This document shows, piece by piece, positions 15,632 through 24,305 of a DNA stretch of 64,000 nucleotides. Every line of letters starts with the position of its first letter. Position 1 is the stretch's first letter. The DNA comes from Streptomyces hiroshimensis. Its GTDB lineage: Bacteria; Actinomycetota; Actinomycetes; Streptomycetales; Streptomycetaceae. A program made the position numbers and the translations under genes. The notes below the pieces were generated by a model, which did not search any database, was not told the DNA's origin, and saw nothing but the letters and a program-made list of their open reading frames with translations. Where the stretch lies: NCBI RefSeq assembly GCF_014650335.1, contig NZ_BMUT01000020.1, positions 38,280 through 102,279 of the forward strand, written 5' to 3'.

Positions 15632-16852
15632 TCAGCCCGCGCGCAGCGCCATCGTCATCGCCTCGACCGCGAGCAGCGGAGCCACGTTCCGGTCCAGCGC
15701 GCGCCGGCAGTCGATGATCGCCTCGATGCGGCGCAGCGTCCGCTCCGGGCCGGACGCGGAGGCGACGCGCTCCAGCGCGTCCTGCATGTCCGCGTTGGCG
15801 ATCTCGACGCGCGAGCGGAGCTGCATCGCCAGGACGTCGCGGTAGAAGCCCGTCAGGTCGACCAGGGCCAGGTCGAGGCTGTCGCGCTGGGTGCGGGTGC
15901 TGCGGCGCTTCTGGCGGTCCTGGAGCTCCTTCATCGCACCCGCCGTGCCACGCGGCAGACGGCTGCCCGTACCGGCCGCCGCGCCGAGCGCCGCCCTCAG
16001 CTCCTCGGTCTCCTTGGTGTCGACCTCCTCGGCGACCTGCTTGGCGTCCTCGGCGGCCGCGTCGATCAGCTCCTGGGCGGCCTTCAGGCAGCCGCCGACG
16101 TCGTCGACGCGCAGGGGCAGCTTGAGCACGGCCGCGCGGCGGGCACGGGCCCGCTCGTCGGTGGCCAGGCGGCGGGCCCGGCCGATGTGGCCCTGCGTGG
16201 CCCGGGCCACCCGCCCGGCCAGCTCGGGCTCGATGCCGTCCCGCCGGGCCAGGATCTCGGCCACGGCGGCCACCGGGGGCGTGCGCAGGGTGAGCAGGCG
16301 GCAGCGGGACCGGATGGTGGGCAGCACATCTTCCAAAGAGGGCGCGCACAGGAGCCACACCGTACGCGGCGCCGGCTCCTCGACCGCCTTCAGCAGGACG
16401 TTGCCCGCGCCTTCCGTGAGCCGGTCCGCGTCCTCCAGGACGATGACCTGCCAGCGGCCGCCGGCCGGGGAGAGCTGGGCGCGGCGGACCAGCTCGCGGG
16501 TCTCCTTGACGCCGATGGACAGCTGGTCGGTGCGGACGATCTCCACGTCCGCGTGCGTGCCGACGAGCGTGGTGTGGCAGCCGTCGCAGAAGCCGCAGCC
16601 GGGGGCCCCGCCGACGGCTCTGTCCGGGCTCACGCACTGCAGGGCGGCGGCGAACGCACGGGCGGCACTGGCCCGGCCGGAGCCGGGGGGGCCGGTGAAC
16701 AGCCAGGCGTGGGTCATCGACCCGCCACCGGCGGCCACGGCGTCCACCGAGAGCGACTCGGCGGCGGTGACCAGGGCATCGGCATCCCGCGCGGCCGCGG
16801 AGAGCTGCTCCGTCACCCGGTCCTGGCCGACCACGTCGTCCCACACCGCCAT
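15632..16852 (-). CDS. holB: DNA polymerase III delta' subunit
   Basis: A 406-residue clamp-loader subunit. After MAVWDDVVGQDRV it has a degenerate P-loop GPPGSGRAS near residue 55 in which Arg replaces the Walker A Lys, as expected for a delta' that does not hydrolyse ATP. A four-Cys zinc module (CGFCDGC) and the SRC motif of the AAA+ fold (IRSRC) follow. A C-terminal helical collar domain makes up the rest. The ATG at 16852 has GGAGG at ideal spacing; the long upstream open frame is repeat DNA. It lies 353 bp downstream of tmk on the same strand. Confidence 0.93.
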   Translation of the reverse strand: MAVWDDVVGQDRVTEQLSAAARDADALVTAAESLSVDAVAAGGGSMTHAWLFTGPPGSGRASAARAFAAALQCVSPDRAVGGAPGCGFCDGCHTTLVGTHADVEIVRTDQLSIGVKETRELVRRAQLSPAGGRWQVIVLEDADRLTEGAGNVLLKAVEEPAPRTVWLLCAPSLEDVLPTIRSRCRLLTLRTPPVAAVAEILARRDGIEPELAGRVARATQGHIGRARRLATDERARARRAAVLKLPLRVDDVGGCLKAAQELIDAAAEDAKQVAEEVDTKETEELRAALGAAAGTGSRLPRGTAGAMKELQDRQKRRSTRTQRDSLDLALVDLTGFYRDVLAMQLRSRVEIANADMQDALERVASASGPERTLRRIEAIIDCRRALDRNVAPLLAVEAMTMALRAG

Positions 16853-16908
16853 GGCTGTCCTCCGCACTGGTTGTCCTGCGACGTCCATTGTGGGCCACGG
16901 CACCGACA

Positions 16909-16950
16909 CCGGTCGCCGGTCGCCGGTCGCCGGTCGCCGGTCGCCGGTCG
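16909..16950. repeat. Six perfect tandem copies of CCGGTCG
   Basis: A 7-bp unit repeated six times without error, 57-98 bp upstream of the holB start. Exact repetition suggests recent slippage. Confidence 0.95.
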
Positions 16951-16960
16951 CACATTCCGT

Positions 16961-17175
16961 CCCGCCGCGACGGCGACCAAGCACAACCACGCGGCCCGGC
17001 GGCGCCGAAACCACCTCCGCCCCGGCCGGAGCACGCCGGGCAGGAGGCACAAGCCGCCCCTCCCGCGGCCGCCGCAGACGCCGGTCGAGAGGCCACGCCT
17101 CTCAAACCCGCCGCAACGGCGACCAACCACAACGACGCAGCCCGGCGGCGCCGAAGCCACTCCTGCCCCGGCAGG
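16961..17175. repeat. Two ~69-bp copies of a Streptomyces-type intergenic repeat
   Basis: Bases 16961-17029 and 17107-17175, offset by 146 bp, share CCCGCCGC, ACGGCGACCAA, CACAAC, CCCGGCGGCGCCGAA and GCCCCGGC with scattered substitutions. With the 7-bp array, they fill the 353-bp gap between tmk and holB, which holds no gene. As far as I recall, similar sequence recurs between genes in other Streptomyces; that needs a search. Confidence 0.7.
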
Positions 17176-17205
17176 GCCCCGCAAAGGCCCCGCAGAGGAC
17201 CCGCC

Positions 17206-20200
17206 TCAGCGGCGGCGACCGCCCCGCTCGTCGTCGTCGCGGCGACGCCGCGGTCCCAGGAGCTCGTCCGCGAGCGTCGGCTCGTCGTCGCCGGACGCCT
17301 CGCCCGCCCAGCCCGGGCGGCGGCGCCCCTTGGCGGCGGCGTCCTGCGCGCCCTCGGCCACCTGCGGCAGCTCCCGCGTCCGCTCGGCGTCCGCGTCGGC
17401 GTCCGCGCGCTCCTCCGGCCGGAACAGCCAGTTCGGCACCCGGTCCGCCGGGTCCTCGGTCCGCGGCTCCGGCCGTACCGGAGGCAGCACCTCCGTCACA
17501 TCGACGTCGGCGTCGGCATCGTCGCGCCTGCCGCCACCCGCGACCGGAGGCTGCGGCAGCACAGCCGTCTCCTCCGACTCCCGCGACGGCGCGGGCGACG
17601 GCTGCTGCGGCTCCATGCCCCAGGTCACGCGCTGCGGCTCCACGGGCCGGACGGGCACGGGCGGCAGCACCTCGGTCTCGTCGGACGCACGGGAGGACGA
17701 CGCACGGGAGGACGACCGCGAGGACGTACCGGAGGGCACGCCGGACGCACGCGAGGCCCGCGGGTCGATGCGCGGCCGCTCGACCGTGGGCGTCGTGTCG
17801 GCGGTCAGGTCGCTGAAGTCCGTATCGCGCGGGTCCGGCCGGTGGACGGACGGGGTCTGGACGGCGGGCGCCTGGACGGTCTGCGTCTCGTCCGAGCTCC
17901 CCGAGGCCGGAGCCGGGGCCGGAGCCTGGGCCGCAGCCTCCTTACGGAGCGAGGGCCGCTCGACGGTCGGAGCCTCGGAAGCCGAGTCGGGAGCCGAATC
18001 GGAAGCCGCAGCCGCCGCGGCCGAGGAGCCCGGCGCAGCCGAAGCCGCAGCCGACGCGGCAGCAGCCGCCTCCGCCGCCACCCGCGCCTGCTCCGCCCTC
18101 AGCAGCGCCTCCTCCGCCTTGCGCTGCTTCTCCAGGCGCCGTTCCTCGGCCTCGGCGCGCAGCCGCGCCTCTTCCTCGGCCTGCTTGCGGAGCCGCTCCT
18201 GCTCGGCGGCGCGGGTGCGCTCCTCCGCCTCGCGGCGCTTGCGCTCCTCCTCGGCCTGCCGGCGGGCCTCCTCGGCACGCTGCCGGGCTTCCTCGGCGAG
18301 GCGCGCCTCCTCGCGGATGCGGGCCTCTTCGGCCTCGCGCCGCTTGCGCTCCTCCTCCTCGGCACGCAGCTTGGCGAGCTGCTCCTGGCGCTCGCGCTCC
18401 AGCCGCGCCTCCTCCGCCTTGCGCGCGGCCTCTTCCTCGGCCTTGCGCCGCGCCTCTTCCTCGGCGGCCTTGCGGGCCTGCTCGCGGGCCTCGATCTCGG
18501 CCGCGGAGAGCGGCAGGGCCTGGTCGAGGCGGTGGCGTACGACGGTGGTGATGTCCTCGGGCGCCTGCCCGGCGTCGACGACGAGGTAGCGCGAAGGGTC
18601 GGCGGCGGCCAGCGTCAGGAAGCCGGTGCGCACCCGGTTGTGGAACTCCATGGGCTCCGACTCGAGCCGGTCGGGCGCCTCGGTGAAACGTTCTCGCGCG
18701 GTCTCCGGCGAGACGTCGAGCAGCACGGTCAGGTGGGGGACGAGGCCGCCCGTCGCCCACCGGTTGATGCGGGCGATCTCGGTCGGCGAGAGGTCCCGCC
18801 CGGCGCCCTGGTAGGCCACCGACGAGTCGATGTAGCGGTCGGTGATGACGATCGCGCCGCGCTTCAGGGCGGGCTGGACGACGGAGTCGACGTGCTCGGC
18901 GCGGTCGGCCGCGTAGAGCAGCGCCTCCGCGCGGTCCGACAGGCCGGCCGACGAGACGTCCAGGAGGATCGCGCGCAGCCGCTGCCCGATGGGCGTCGCA
19001 CCGGGCTCGCGGGTGACCACGACCTCGTGGCCCTTGGAGCGGATCCACTCGGCGATCGCCCGCACCTGCGTGGACTTGCCGGCGCCGTCACCGCCTTCGA
19101 AGGCGATGAAGAAGCCCGTCGCGGTGGGGGCCTGCTCGGGGTCGCCGCCGCGCAGCACGTCCAGCAGATCGCGGCGGAACGGCACTCCGTGCCGGTCGTC
19201 GGTCTTGCCGAGGACGATGGCGCCGACGGGCAGCAGCAGCGCACCGACGAGCATCAGCGTGAAGGCCGCCCCGCCGTGTGCGAAGACGAAGCCGCCGCGC
19301 TCCAGCCGGTGCGGTCCGATGGCGGCGGCGAGCAGCGGCGCGGCGACGGCGCCGAGCGCCGCGGTGACGCGCACGACGGCGTGCAGATGATCGGTCGTAC
19401 GGGGCCGGCGGTCCTCTTCCGTCTCCTGGTCGAGGAGGGCGTGGCCGGTGTTGGCGGCGATGCCCGCGCAGACGCCGGCGAGCAGCACGAGCAGCAGGAC
19501 CGTCGTGGGGTCGGGCACGAGGCCCGCCGCGAGCAACGCCAGACCGGTGAGCGCGATGGACAGCGCGAGCAGGCGGCGCCGGGAGAAGCCGGGCAGCACC
19601 TTGACGGCGCTGCGGATGCCGATGACGGGACCGCCGCTGAGGGCGAGCACGAGCAGCCCGAAGGCCACCGGCCCGCCGCCGAGGTCGACGGCCTGGAGGG
19701 CGGCCACGCCGACGGCGGCGGCGATGGCACCCGCGACGGCCGCGCAGGCCAGGACGAGCACCGGGATGGCGCCCGTACGCCCGGTGTCCGGCGTCCGGCC
19801 GGCGTCCGGGCCCTGGGTGGTCTTGGGGCGGCGCAGGCCCTCCAGCGGGGAGCGCACGCGGGGCGCCTTCGCGCCGGGCAGCTCCAGGAAGTAGAGGATG
19901 GTGCCCGAGGTGCCGAACAGCGCGGCCGCGAGGAACGAGCCGAGGGCCGCCTGGTGGAGGTGGAACCAGTCGATGCCGGCCCCGAGCAGATTGCCGATCA
20001 GCGTGACGGCGAGGAGTGCGGCCGCCGCGAAGGGCAGCGACACGAAGCTCGTACGCAGCGAGAGGCGCCGCAGTGCGTCGTAGTGATCGGGCAGCGGGCG
20101 GACCGCCGCGCCCTCCACGGGGGGCGCGGGCAGCAGCGCGGGGGCGGCGCTGTCCTTGACGACCGTCCACACGCGCTCGGCGACACCGATCACGAAGGCC

Positions 20201-20652
20201 GAGATCAGCAGGAAGGCGAGCGCACGGCTCCCGGTCCAGTCGAGCCACAGGGGCGCGACGGCCAGCAGGCCGAACCGGACGCCGTCCGCACCGATCATGG
20301 TCCACCGGCGGTCGAGGGGACCGGCCGGGGCGATGAGCGAGGAGAGCGGGCCGAGGAGGACCGCGCCGAAGAGGAGGGTCGCCAGGAGCCGCGCCGCGAG
20401 GACCGCGGCGACGGCGAGGGCCGCGCCCCGGTAGCCACCCCCGAAGGAGCCCTCCGCGACGGCCGCCTGGAGCGACAGCAGCAGGAGCACCAGGAGGGCG
20501 AGGGAGTCTCCGACACCGCCGGCGAACTGGGCGTTCCACAGCCGCCGCAGCGGGGGGAAGCGCAGCAGGGACCGGACGGCACGCTCGCGGGAGTCCGCGG
20601 CTAGGGCGCCGGAGGTGGGGGTCACCACGGTTGGCTGCTCGGCTCGCGTCAT
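17206..20652 (-). CDS. tmk: Membrane (MFS-like)-thymidylate kinase fusion with long charged/disordered tail
   Basis: A 1148-residue protein. Residues about 30-500 form a 10-12-segment membrane domain resembling MFS-type permeases. Residues about 512-715 are thymidylate kinase (dTMP to dTDP): P-loop EGGDGAGKST near 520, TREPG, and DRYIDSSVAYQG. A strongly charged E/R/K/A coiled coil (about 720-880) follows, then a low-complexity tail with repeated acidic-Thr-Val-Leu-Pro motifs (DETEVLPP, EETAVLPQ, DVTEVLPP). Stand-alone TMK is about 210 residues; the fusion to a membrane domain is known in Streptomyces and its neighbours. It is the only TMK seen here. The N-terminal domain's substrate is unknown. 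Confidence 0.9.
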   Translation of the reverse strand: MTRAEQPTVVTPTSGALAADSRERAVRSLLRFPPLRRLWNAQFAGGVGDSLALLVLLLLSLQAAVAEGSFGGGYRGAALAVAAVLAARLLATLLFGAVLLGPLSSLIAPAGPLDRRWTMIGADGVRFGLLAVAPLWLDWTGSRALAFLLISAFVIGVAERVWTVVKDSAAPALLPAPPVEGAAVRPLPDHYDALRRLSLRTSFVSLPFAAAALLAVTLIGNLLGAGIDWFHLHQAALGSFLAAALFGTSGTILYFLELPGAKAPRVRSPLEGLRRPKTTQGPDAGRTPDTGRTGAIPVLVLACAAVAGAIAAAVGVAALQAVDLGGGPVAFGLLVLALSGGPVIGIRSAVKVLPGFSRRRLLALSIALTGLALLAAGLVPDPTTVLLLVLLAGVCAGIAANTGHALLDQETEEDRRPRTTDHLHAVVRVTAALGAVAAPLLAAAIGPHRLERGGFVFAHGGAAFTLMLVGALLLPVGAIVLGKTDDRHGVPFRRDLLDVLRGGDPEQAPTATGFFIAFEGGDGAGKSTQVRAIAEWIRSKGHEVVVTREPGATPIGQRLRAILLDVSSAGLSDRAEALLYAADRAEHVDSVVQPALKRGAIVITDRYIDSSVAYQGAGRDLSPTEIARINRWATGGLVPHLTVLLDVSPETARERFTEAPDRLESEPMEFHNRVRTGFLTLAAADPSRYLVVDAGQAPEDITTVVRHRLDQALPLSAAEIEAREQARKAAEEEARRKAEEEAARKAEEARLERERQEQLAKLRAEEEERKRREAEEARIREEARLAEEARQRAEEARRQAEEERKRREAEERTRAAEQERLRKQAEEEARLRAEAEERRLEKQRKAEEALLRAEQARVAAEAAAAASAAASAAPGSSAAAAAASDSAPDSASEAPTVERPSLRKEAAAQAPAPAPASGSSDETQTVQAPAVQTPSVHRPDPRDTDFSDLTADTTPTVERPRIDPRASRASGVPSGTSSRSSSRASSSRASDETEVLPPVPVRPVEPQRVTWGMEPQQPSPAPSRESEETAVLPQPPVAGGGRRDDADADVDVTEVLPPVRPEPRTEDPADRVPNWLFRPEERADADADAERTRELPQVAEGAQDAAAKGRRRPGWAGEASGDDEPTLADELLGPRRRRDDDERGGRRR

Positions 20653-20732
20653 CCTGCCAGCCTATCCGGCCTGTCCGGTCTTCCGCGTTTCTGCCCGAAC
20701 ATACGCCCGAACGAATGGATGGCCCCCCGACG

Positions 20733-20774
20733 CTGACGGCGCGGCCCGGGGAAGCCCCCGGGCCGCGCCGTCAG
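20733..20774. terminator. Strong hairpin between topA and tmk
   Basis: A 19-bp G+C-only-rich stem (CTGACGGCGCGGCCCGGGG paired with its complement) and a 3-base loop. There is no T tract. It sits 60 bp past the topA stop. Confidence 0.85.
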
Positions 20775-20849
20775 CCGGTCACTCGTCGGCGGTCACTCGT
20801 CAGCCGGTCACTCGTCGGCGGTCACTCGTCAGCCGGTCACTCGTCGGCG
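20771..20849 (-). repeat. Stop-codon minirepeats at the topA 3' end
   Basis: A 29-bp unit occurs at 20771-20799 and 20800-20828, with a partial third copy to 20849 that overlaps the last codons of topA. On the minus strand each unit contains GACGAGTGACCG twice, so TGA recurs at 20837, 20822, 20808, 20793 and 20779 at 14-15 bp spacing. Confidence 0.9.
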
Positions 20850-23710
20850 GCCTGGGCGGCCGCAGCCACCTTCTTCGCGGCGGTCGTCTTCTTGGCCGCC
20901 GTCTTGGTGGCCGTCTTGGCCGCCGTCGTCTTCTTCGCGGTCGTCGTCTTCTTCGCCGCGGTCTTCTTGGCCGCCGTCTTCTTGGCGGCGGTCTTCTTCG
21001 CCGGCGCCTTCTTCGCAACGGCCTTCTTGGCGGTCTTCTTCGCCGGACCCTTGGCGCGCTTCTCCGCCAGCAGCTCGTAGCCGCGCTCCGGCGTGATCGT
21101 CTCGACGTCGTCGTCACGGCGCAGGGTGGCGTTGGTCTCGCCATCCGTCACGTACGGGCCGAAGCGGCCGTCCTTGACCACGACCGGGCGCTCGCTGACG
21201 GGGTCGGTGCCCAGCTCCTTCAGCGGCGGCTTGGCCGCGGCACGCCCGCGCTGCTTGGGCTGGGCGTAGATCGCGAGGGCCTCGTCCAGCGTGATGGTGA
21301 AGAGCTGGTCCTCGGTCTCCAGGGAGCGCGAGTCGGTGCCCTTCTTCAGATACGGGCCGTAGCGGCCGTTCTGCGCGGTGATCTCGACGCCTTCGGCGTC
21401 GGTGCCCACCACGCGCGGCAGCGACATCAGCCGCAGCGCGTCGTCCAGGGTGACCGTGTCCAGGGCCATGGACTTGAAGAGCGAGGCGGTGCGCGGCTTG
21501 ACCGCGTTCTTGCCGGTCTTCGGGGTGCCCTCGGGGAGGATCTCGGTGACGTAGGGGCCGTAGCGGCCGTCCTTGGCGACGATCTGGTGACCGGTGCCGG
21601 GGTCGGTGCCCAGCTCGAAGTCCCCGCTGGGCTTGGCGAGCAGCTCCTCGGCGTACTCGACGGTCAGCTCGTCGGGCGCGAGGTCGTCGGGGACGTCGGC
21701 CCGCTGGTGGCCCTCGGCGTCCTTCTCGCCGCGCTCGACGTACGGGCCGTAGCGGCCGACGCGGAGCACGATGTCGTTGCCGACGGGGAAGGAGGACACC
21801 TCGCGGGCGTCGATCGCACCGAGGTCGGTGACGAGCTCCTTGAGGCCGCCGAGGTGGTCGCCGTCGCCGTTGCCGGCCTCGGCGGCGCCGCCCGCGGCAC
21901 CTTCGGTGCCCTCGCCGAAGTAGAACCGGCGCAGCCACGGCACGGCCTGGGCCTCGCCGCGGGCGATGCGGTCGAGGTCCTCCTCCATGGAGGCGGTGAA
22001 GTCGTAGTCGACGAGCCGGCCGAAGTGCTTCTCCAGCAGGTTGACGACGGCGAAGCTCAGGAAGGACGGGACGAGCGCCGTGCCCTTCTTGAAGACGTAG
22101 CCGCGGTCCAGGATCGTGCCGATGATCGACGCGTACGTCGACGGGCGGCCGATCTCCCGCTCCTCCAGCTCCTTGACCAGCGAGGCCTCGGTGTAGCGGG
22201 CGGGGGGCTTGGTGGCGTGGCCGTCGGCCGTGATCTCCGCGGCCGTCAGCGGGTCGCCCTCGGTGACCTGCGGGAGGCGGCGCTCGCGGTCGTCGAGCTC
22301 GGCGTTCGGGTCGTCCGCGCCCTCCACGTAGGCCTTCATGAAGCCGTGGAAGGTGATGGTCTTGCCGGAGGCGCTGAACTCGGCGTCCCGGCCGTCGCTG
22401 GCCCGGCCGCCGATCCTGACGGTGACCGAGTTGCCGGTCGCGTCCTTCATCTGGGAGGCGACGGTGCGCTTCCAGATCAGCTCGTAGAGGCGGAACTGGT
22501 CGCCGGTCAGGCCGGTCTCGGCGGGCGTGCGGAAACGATCACCCGAAGGCCGGATCGCCTCGTGCGCCTCCTGGGCGTTCTTGACCTTGCCGGCGTACGT
22601 GCGCGGCTTCTCCGGCAGGTAGTCGGCACCGTAGAGCTGGGTGACCTGCGCACGGGCCGCCTTCACCGCCGTGTCCGACAGCGTCGTGGAGTCCGTACGC
22701 ATATAGGTGATGAAGCCGTTCTCGTACAGCTTCTGGGCCACCTGCATCGTGGCCTTCGCGCCGAAGCCCAGCTTGCGCGAGGCCTCCTGCTGCAGCGTCG
22801 TCGTGCGGAACGGGGCGTACGGCGAGCGGCGGTAGGGCTTGGACTCGACCGAGCGCACCGAGAACGAGGTGTCGGCGAGGGCTGCGGCCAGCGCACGGGC
22901 GTTGGCCTCGTCCAGGTGGAGCACCTGGGCGGCGTCCTTCAGCCGGCCGTTCGAGCCGAAGTCACGGCCCTGGGCGACGCGCCGGCCGTCGACCGAGGCC
23001 AGGCGGGCGATCAGCGTCGCGGGGTCGCTGTTGTCACCGGAGCGGCCGGTGCCGAAGGTGCCGGTGAGGTCCCAGTACTCGGCGGAGCGGAAGGCGATGC
23101 GCTCGCGCTCCCGCTCGACGACGAGGCGGGTGGCCACGGACTGCACACGGCCGGCCGACAGCCGCGGCATGACCTTCTTCCACAGGACCGGCGAGACCTC
23201 GTAGCCGTAGAGGCGGTCGAGGATGCGGCGGGTCTCCTGGGCGTCGACGAGCTTCTTGTTCAGCTCGCGCGGGCTGGCGACGGCGGCCTGGATCGCGTCC
23301 TTGGTGATCTCGTGGAAGACCATCCGGCGGACGGGGACCTTGGGCTTGAGGACTTCCTGCAGGTGCCAGGCGATGGCCTCGCCCTCGCGGTCCTCATCGG
23401 TGGCGAGGAAGAGCTCGTCGGACTCGGCCAGCAGCTCCTTGAGCTTCTTGACCTGGTCCTTCTTGTCGTGGTTCACGACGTAGATCGGCTGGAAGTCCTT
23501 CTCGACGTTGACGCCGAGACGGGCCCAGGGCTCGCCCTTGTACTTCGCCGGGACCTCGGCGGCCCCGTTCGGCAGGTCACGGATGTGCCCGACGCTCGCC
23601 TCGACGACGTATCCGGGGCCGAGGTAGCCCTTGATCGTCTTCGCCTTGGCAGGCGACTCGACGATGACGAGTCGGCGGCCGCCCTTTGCGGTCTCGCTGG
23701 TCGGGGACAA
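20837..23710 (-). CDS. topA: DNA topoisomerase I
   Basis: A 957-residue type IA topoisomerase that relaxes negative supercoils. The TOPRIM domain opens with VIVESPAKAKT (about 14-24) and has DEDREGEA near 105. The active-site Tyr is in FITYMRTDST near 336. Four C-terminal repeats (each with GRYGPYV or similar) replace zinc fingers, and the tail is a Lys/Ala/Thr repeat (KKTAA units), both typical of actinobacterial TopA. The TTG at 23710 with an upstream GAAGAAG is chosen because MSPTSETAKGGRRLVIVES is the customary N-terminus. An upstream start would add 28 residues without family resemblance. Confidence 0.95.
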   Translation of the reverse strand: MSPTSETAKGGRRLVIVESPAKAKTIKGYLGPGYVVEASVGHIRDLPNGAAEVPAKYKGEPWARLGVNVEKDFQPIYVVNHDKKDQVKKLKELLAESDELFLATDEDREGEAIAWHLQEVLKPKVPVRRMVFHEITKDAIQAAVASPRELNKKLVDAQETRRILDRLYGYEVSPVLWKKVMPRLSAGRVQSVATRLVVERERERIAFRSAEYWDLTGTFGTGRSGDNSDPATLIARLASVDGRRVAQGRDFGSNGRLKDAAQVLHLDEANARALAAALADTSFSVRSVESKPYRRSPYAPFRTTTLQQEASRKLGFGAKATMQVAQKLYENGFITYMRTDSTTLSDTAVKAARAQVTQLYGADYLPEKPRTYAGKVKNAQEAHEAIRPSGDRFRTPAETGLTGDQFRLYELIWKRTVASQMKDATGNSVTVRIGGRASDGRDAEFSASGKTITFHGFMKAYVEGADDPNAELDDRERRLPQVTEGDPLTAAEITADGHATKPPARYTEASLVKELEEREIGRPSTYASIIGTILDRGYVFKKGTALVPSFLSFAVVNLLEKHFGRLVDYDFTASMEEDLDRIARGEAQAVPWLRRFYFGEGTEGAAGGAAEAGNGDGDHLGGLKELVTDLGAIDAREVSSFPVGNDIVLRVGRYGPYVERGEKDAEGHQRADVPDDLAPDELTVEYAEELLAKPSGDFELGTDPGTGHQIVAKDGRYGPYVTEILPEGTPKTGKNAVKPRTASLFKSMALDTVTLDDALRLMSLPRVVGTDAEGVEITAQNGRYGPYLKKGTDSRSLETEDQLFTITLDEALAIYAQPKQRGRAAAKPPLKELGTDPVSERPVVVKDGRFGPYVTDGETNATLRRDDDVETITPERGYELLAEKRAKGPAKKTAKKAVAKKAPAKKTAAKKTAAKKTAAKKTTTAKKTTAAKTATKTAAKKTTAAKKVAAAAQAADE

Positions 23711-24228
23711 CTTCGCTCTTCTTCCGGTCGGCACTCGGTGTGGGCGCTGCGGTGACGCTGCGGAGTGTGACGGTACATCCCGCCCCCGTGTCAAACGGAA
23801 AAAGCCCGCAACGCCACTCGAACGGTAACCCGATGTACGTTCTAACCAGCACGGTATCCAACATCACACTCTTAGGGTCGTAATGAAGGCTACGTCCACT
23901 CCGCCCCCGGCGCCGTGCTTCACAGGGCCCTGGCCAAGGGTGTGACGGCGGAAGGACGGACGGCGGGCCGCACGCCGCAAGGGCGCGGGCTTGGACCCGA
24001 AAGAGTCACGAAAGCCCCGGACGATCCTTGACATGGCCCTGCCCGAGGCGTCGGGCGCATATGCGTCCGGACGGCCCCCGGGCAACAGGTTGTCCTGAAA
24101 ACGATGTCCGGAATTGTGGTTCGCAAACACCGGCGGGGCGTGCGATCCGTCACGCGCCCCGCGGTGCGGCGGCGGCCCGGGAGGCCGTCCGCGACCGCCG
24201 GGGCCGGGAGGCGGCTCCCGCCGAGGGC
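23711..24228. other. Intergenic region upstream of topA, no gene seen
   Basis: About 520 bp between topA and the repeat following the methyltransferase gene. Open frames here are shadows with no protein-like features. It must contain the topA promoter; the stretch 23820-23890 is comparatively A/T-rich. No convincing -35/-10 pair could be fixed by eye. Confidence 0.5.
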
Positions 24229-24305
24229 AGGAATTCCGCCGAGAGCGGCTATGTCCGCCGAGGGCGGCTATTCCGCCGGGGCCGCCGGGGGCGGCTATTC
24301 CGCCA
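24229..24305 (-). repeat. Stop-codon minirepeats at the methyltransferase 3' end
   Basis: On the minus strand GGCGGAATAGCCGCC-like units recur three to four times, starting in the last two codons of the gene. TAG falls at 24295 (the real stop), 24268 and 24249, and a last decayed unit has GGCGGAATTCC. Confidence 0.85.

Noticed and set aside
16909..16950. Plasmid-type iterons in the tmk-holB gap
   Set aside because: The 7-bp unit is too short and lies between core genes without a replication protein.
16888..20604. 1238-residue plus-strand frame opposite tmk
   Set aside because: Shadow of tmk; no start context and only low-complexity residues.
20771..20849. CRISPR array at the topA end
   Set aside because: Repeats are directly abutting without unique spacers.
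20615..23755. 1046-residue plus-strand frame opposite topA
   Set aside because: Shadow of topA, rich in Gly/Val/Leu without motifs.
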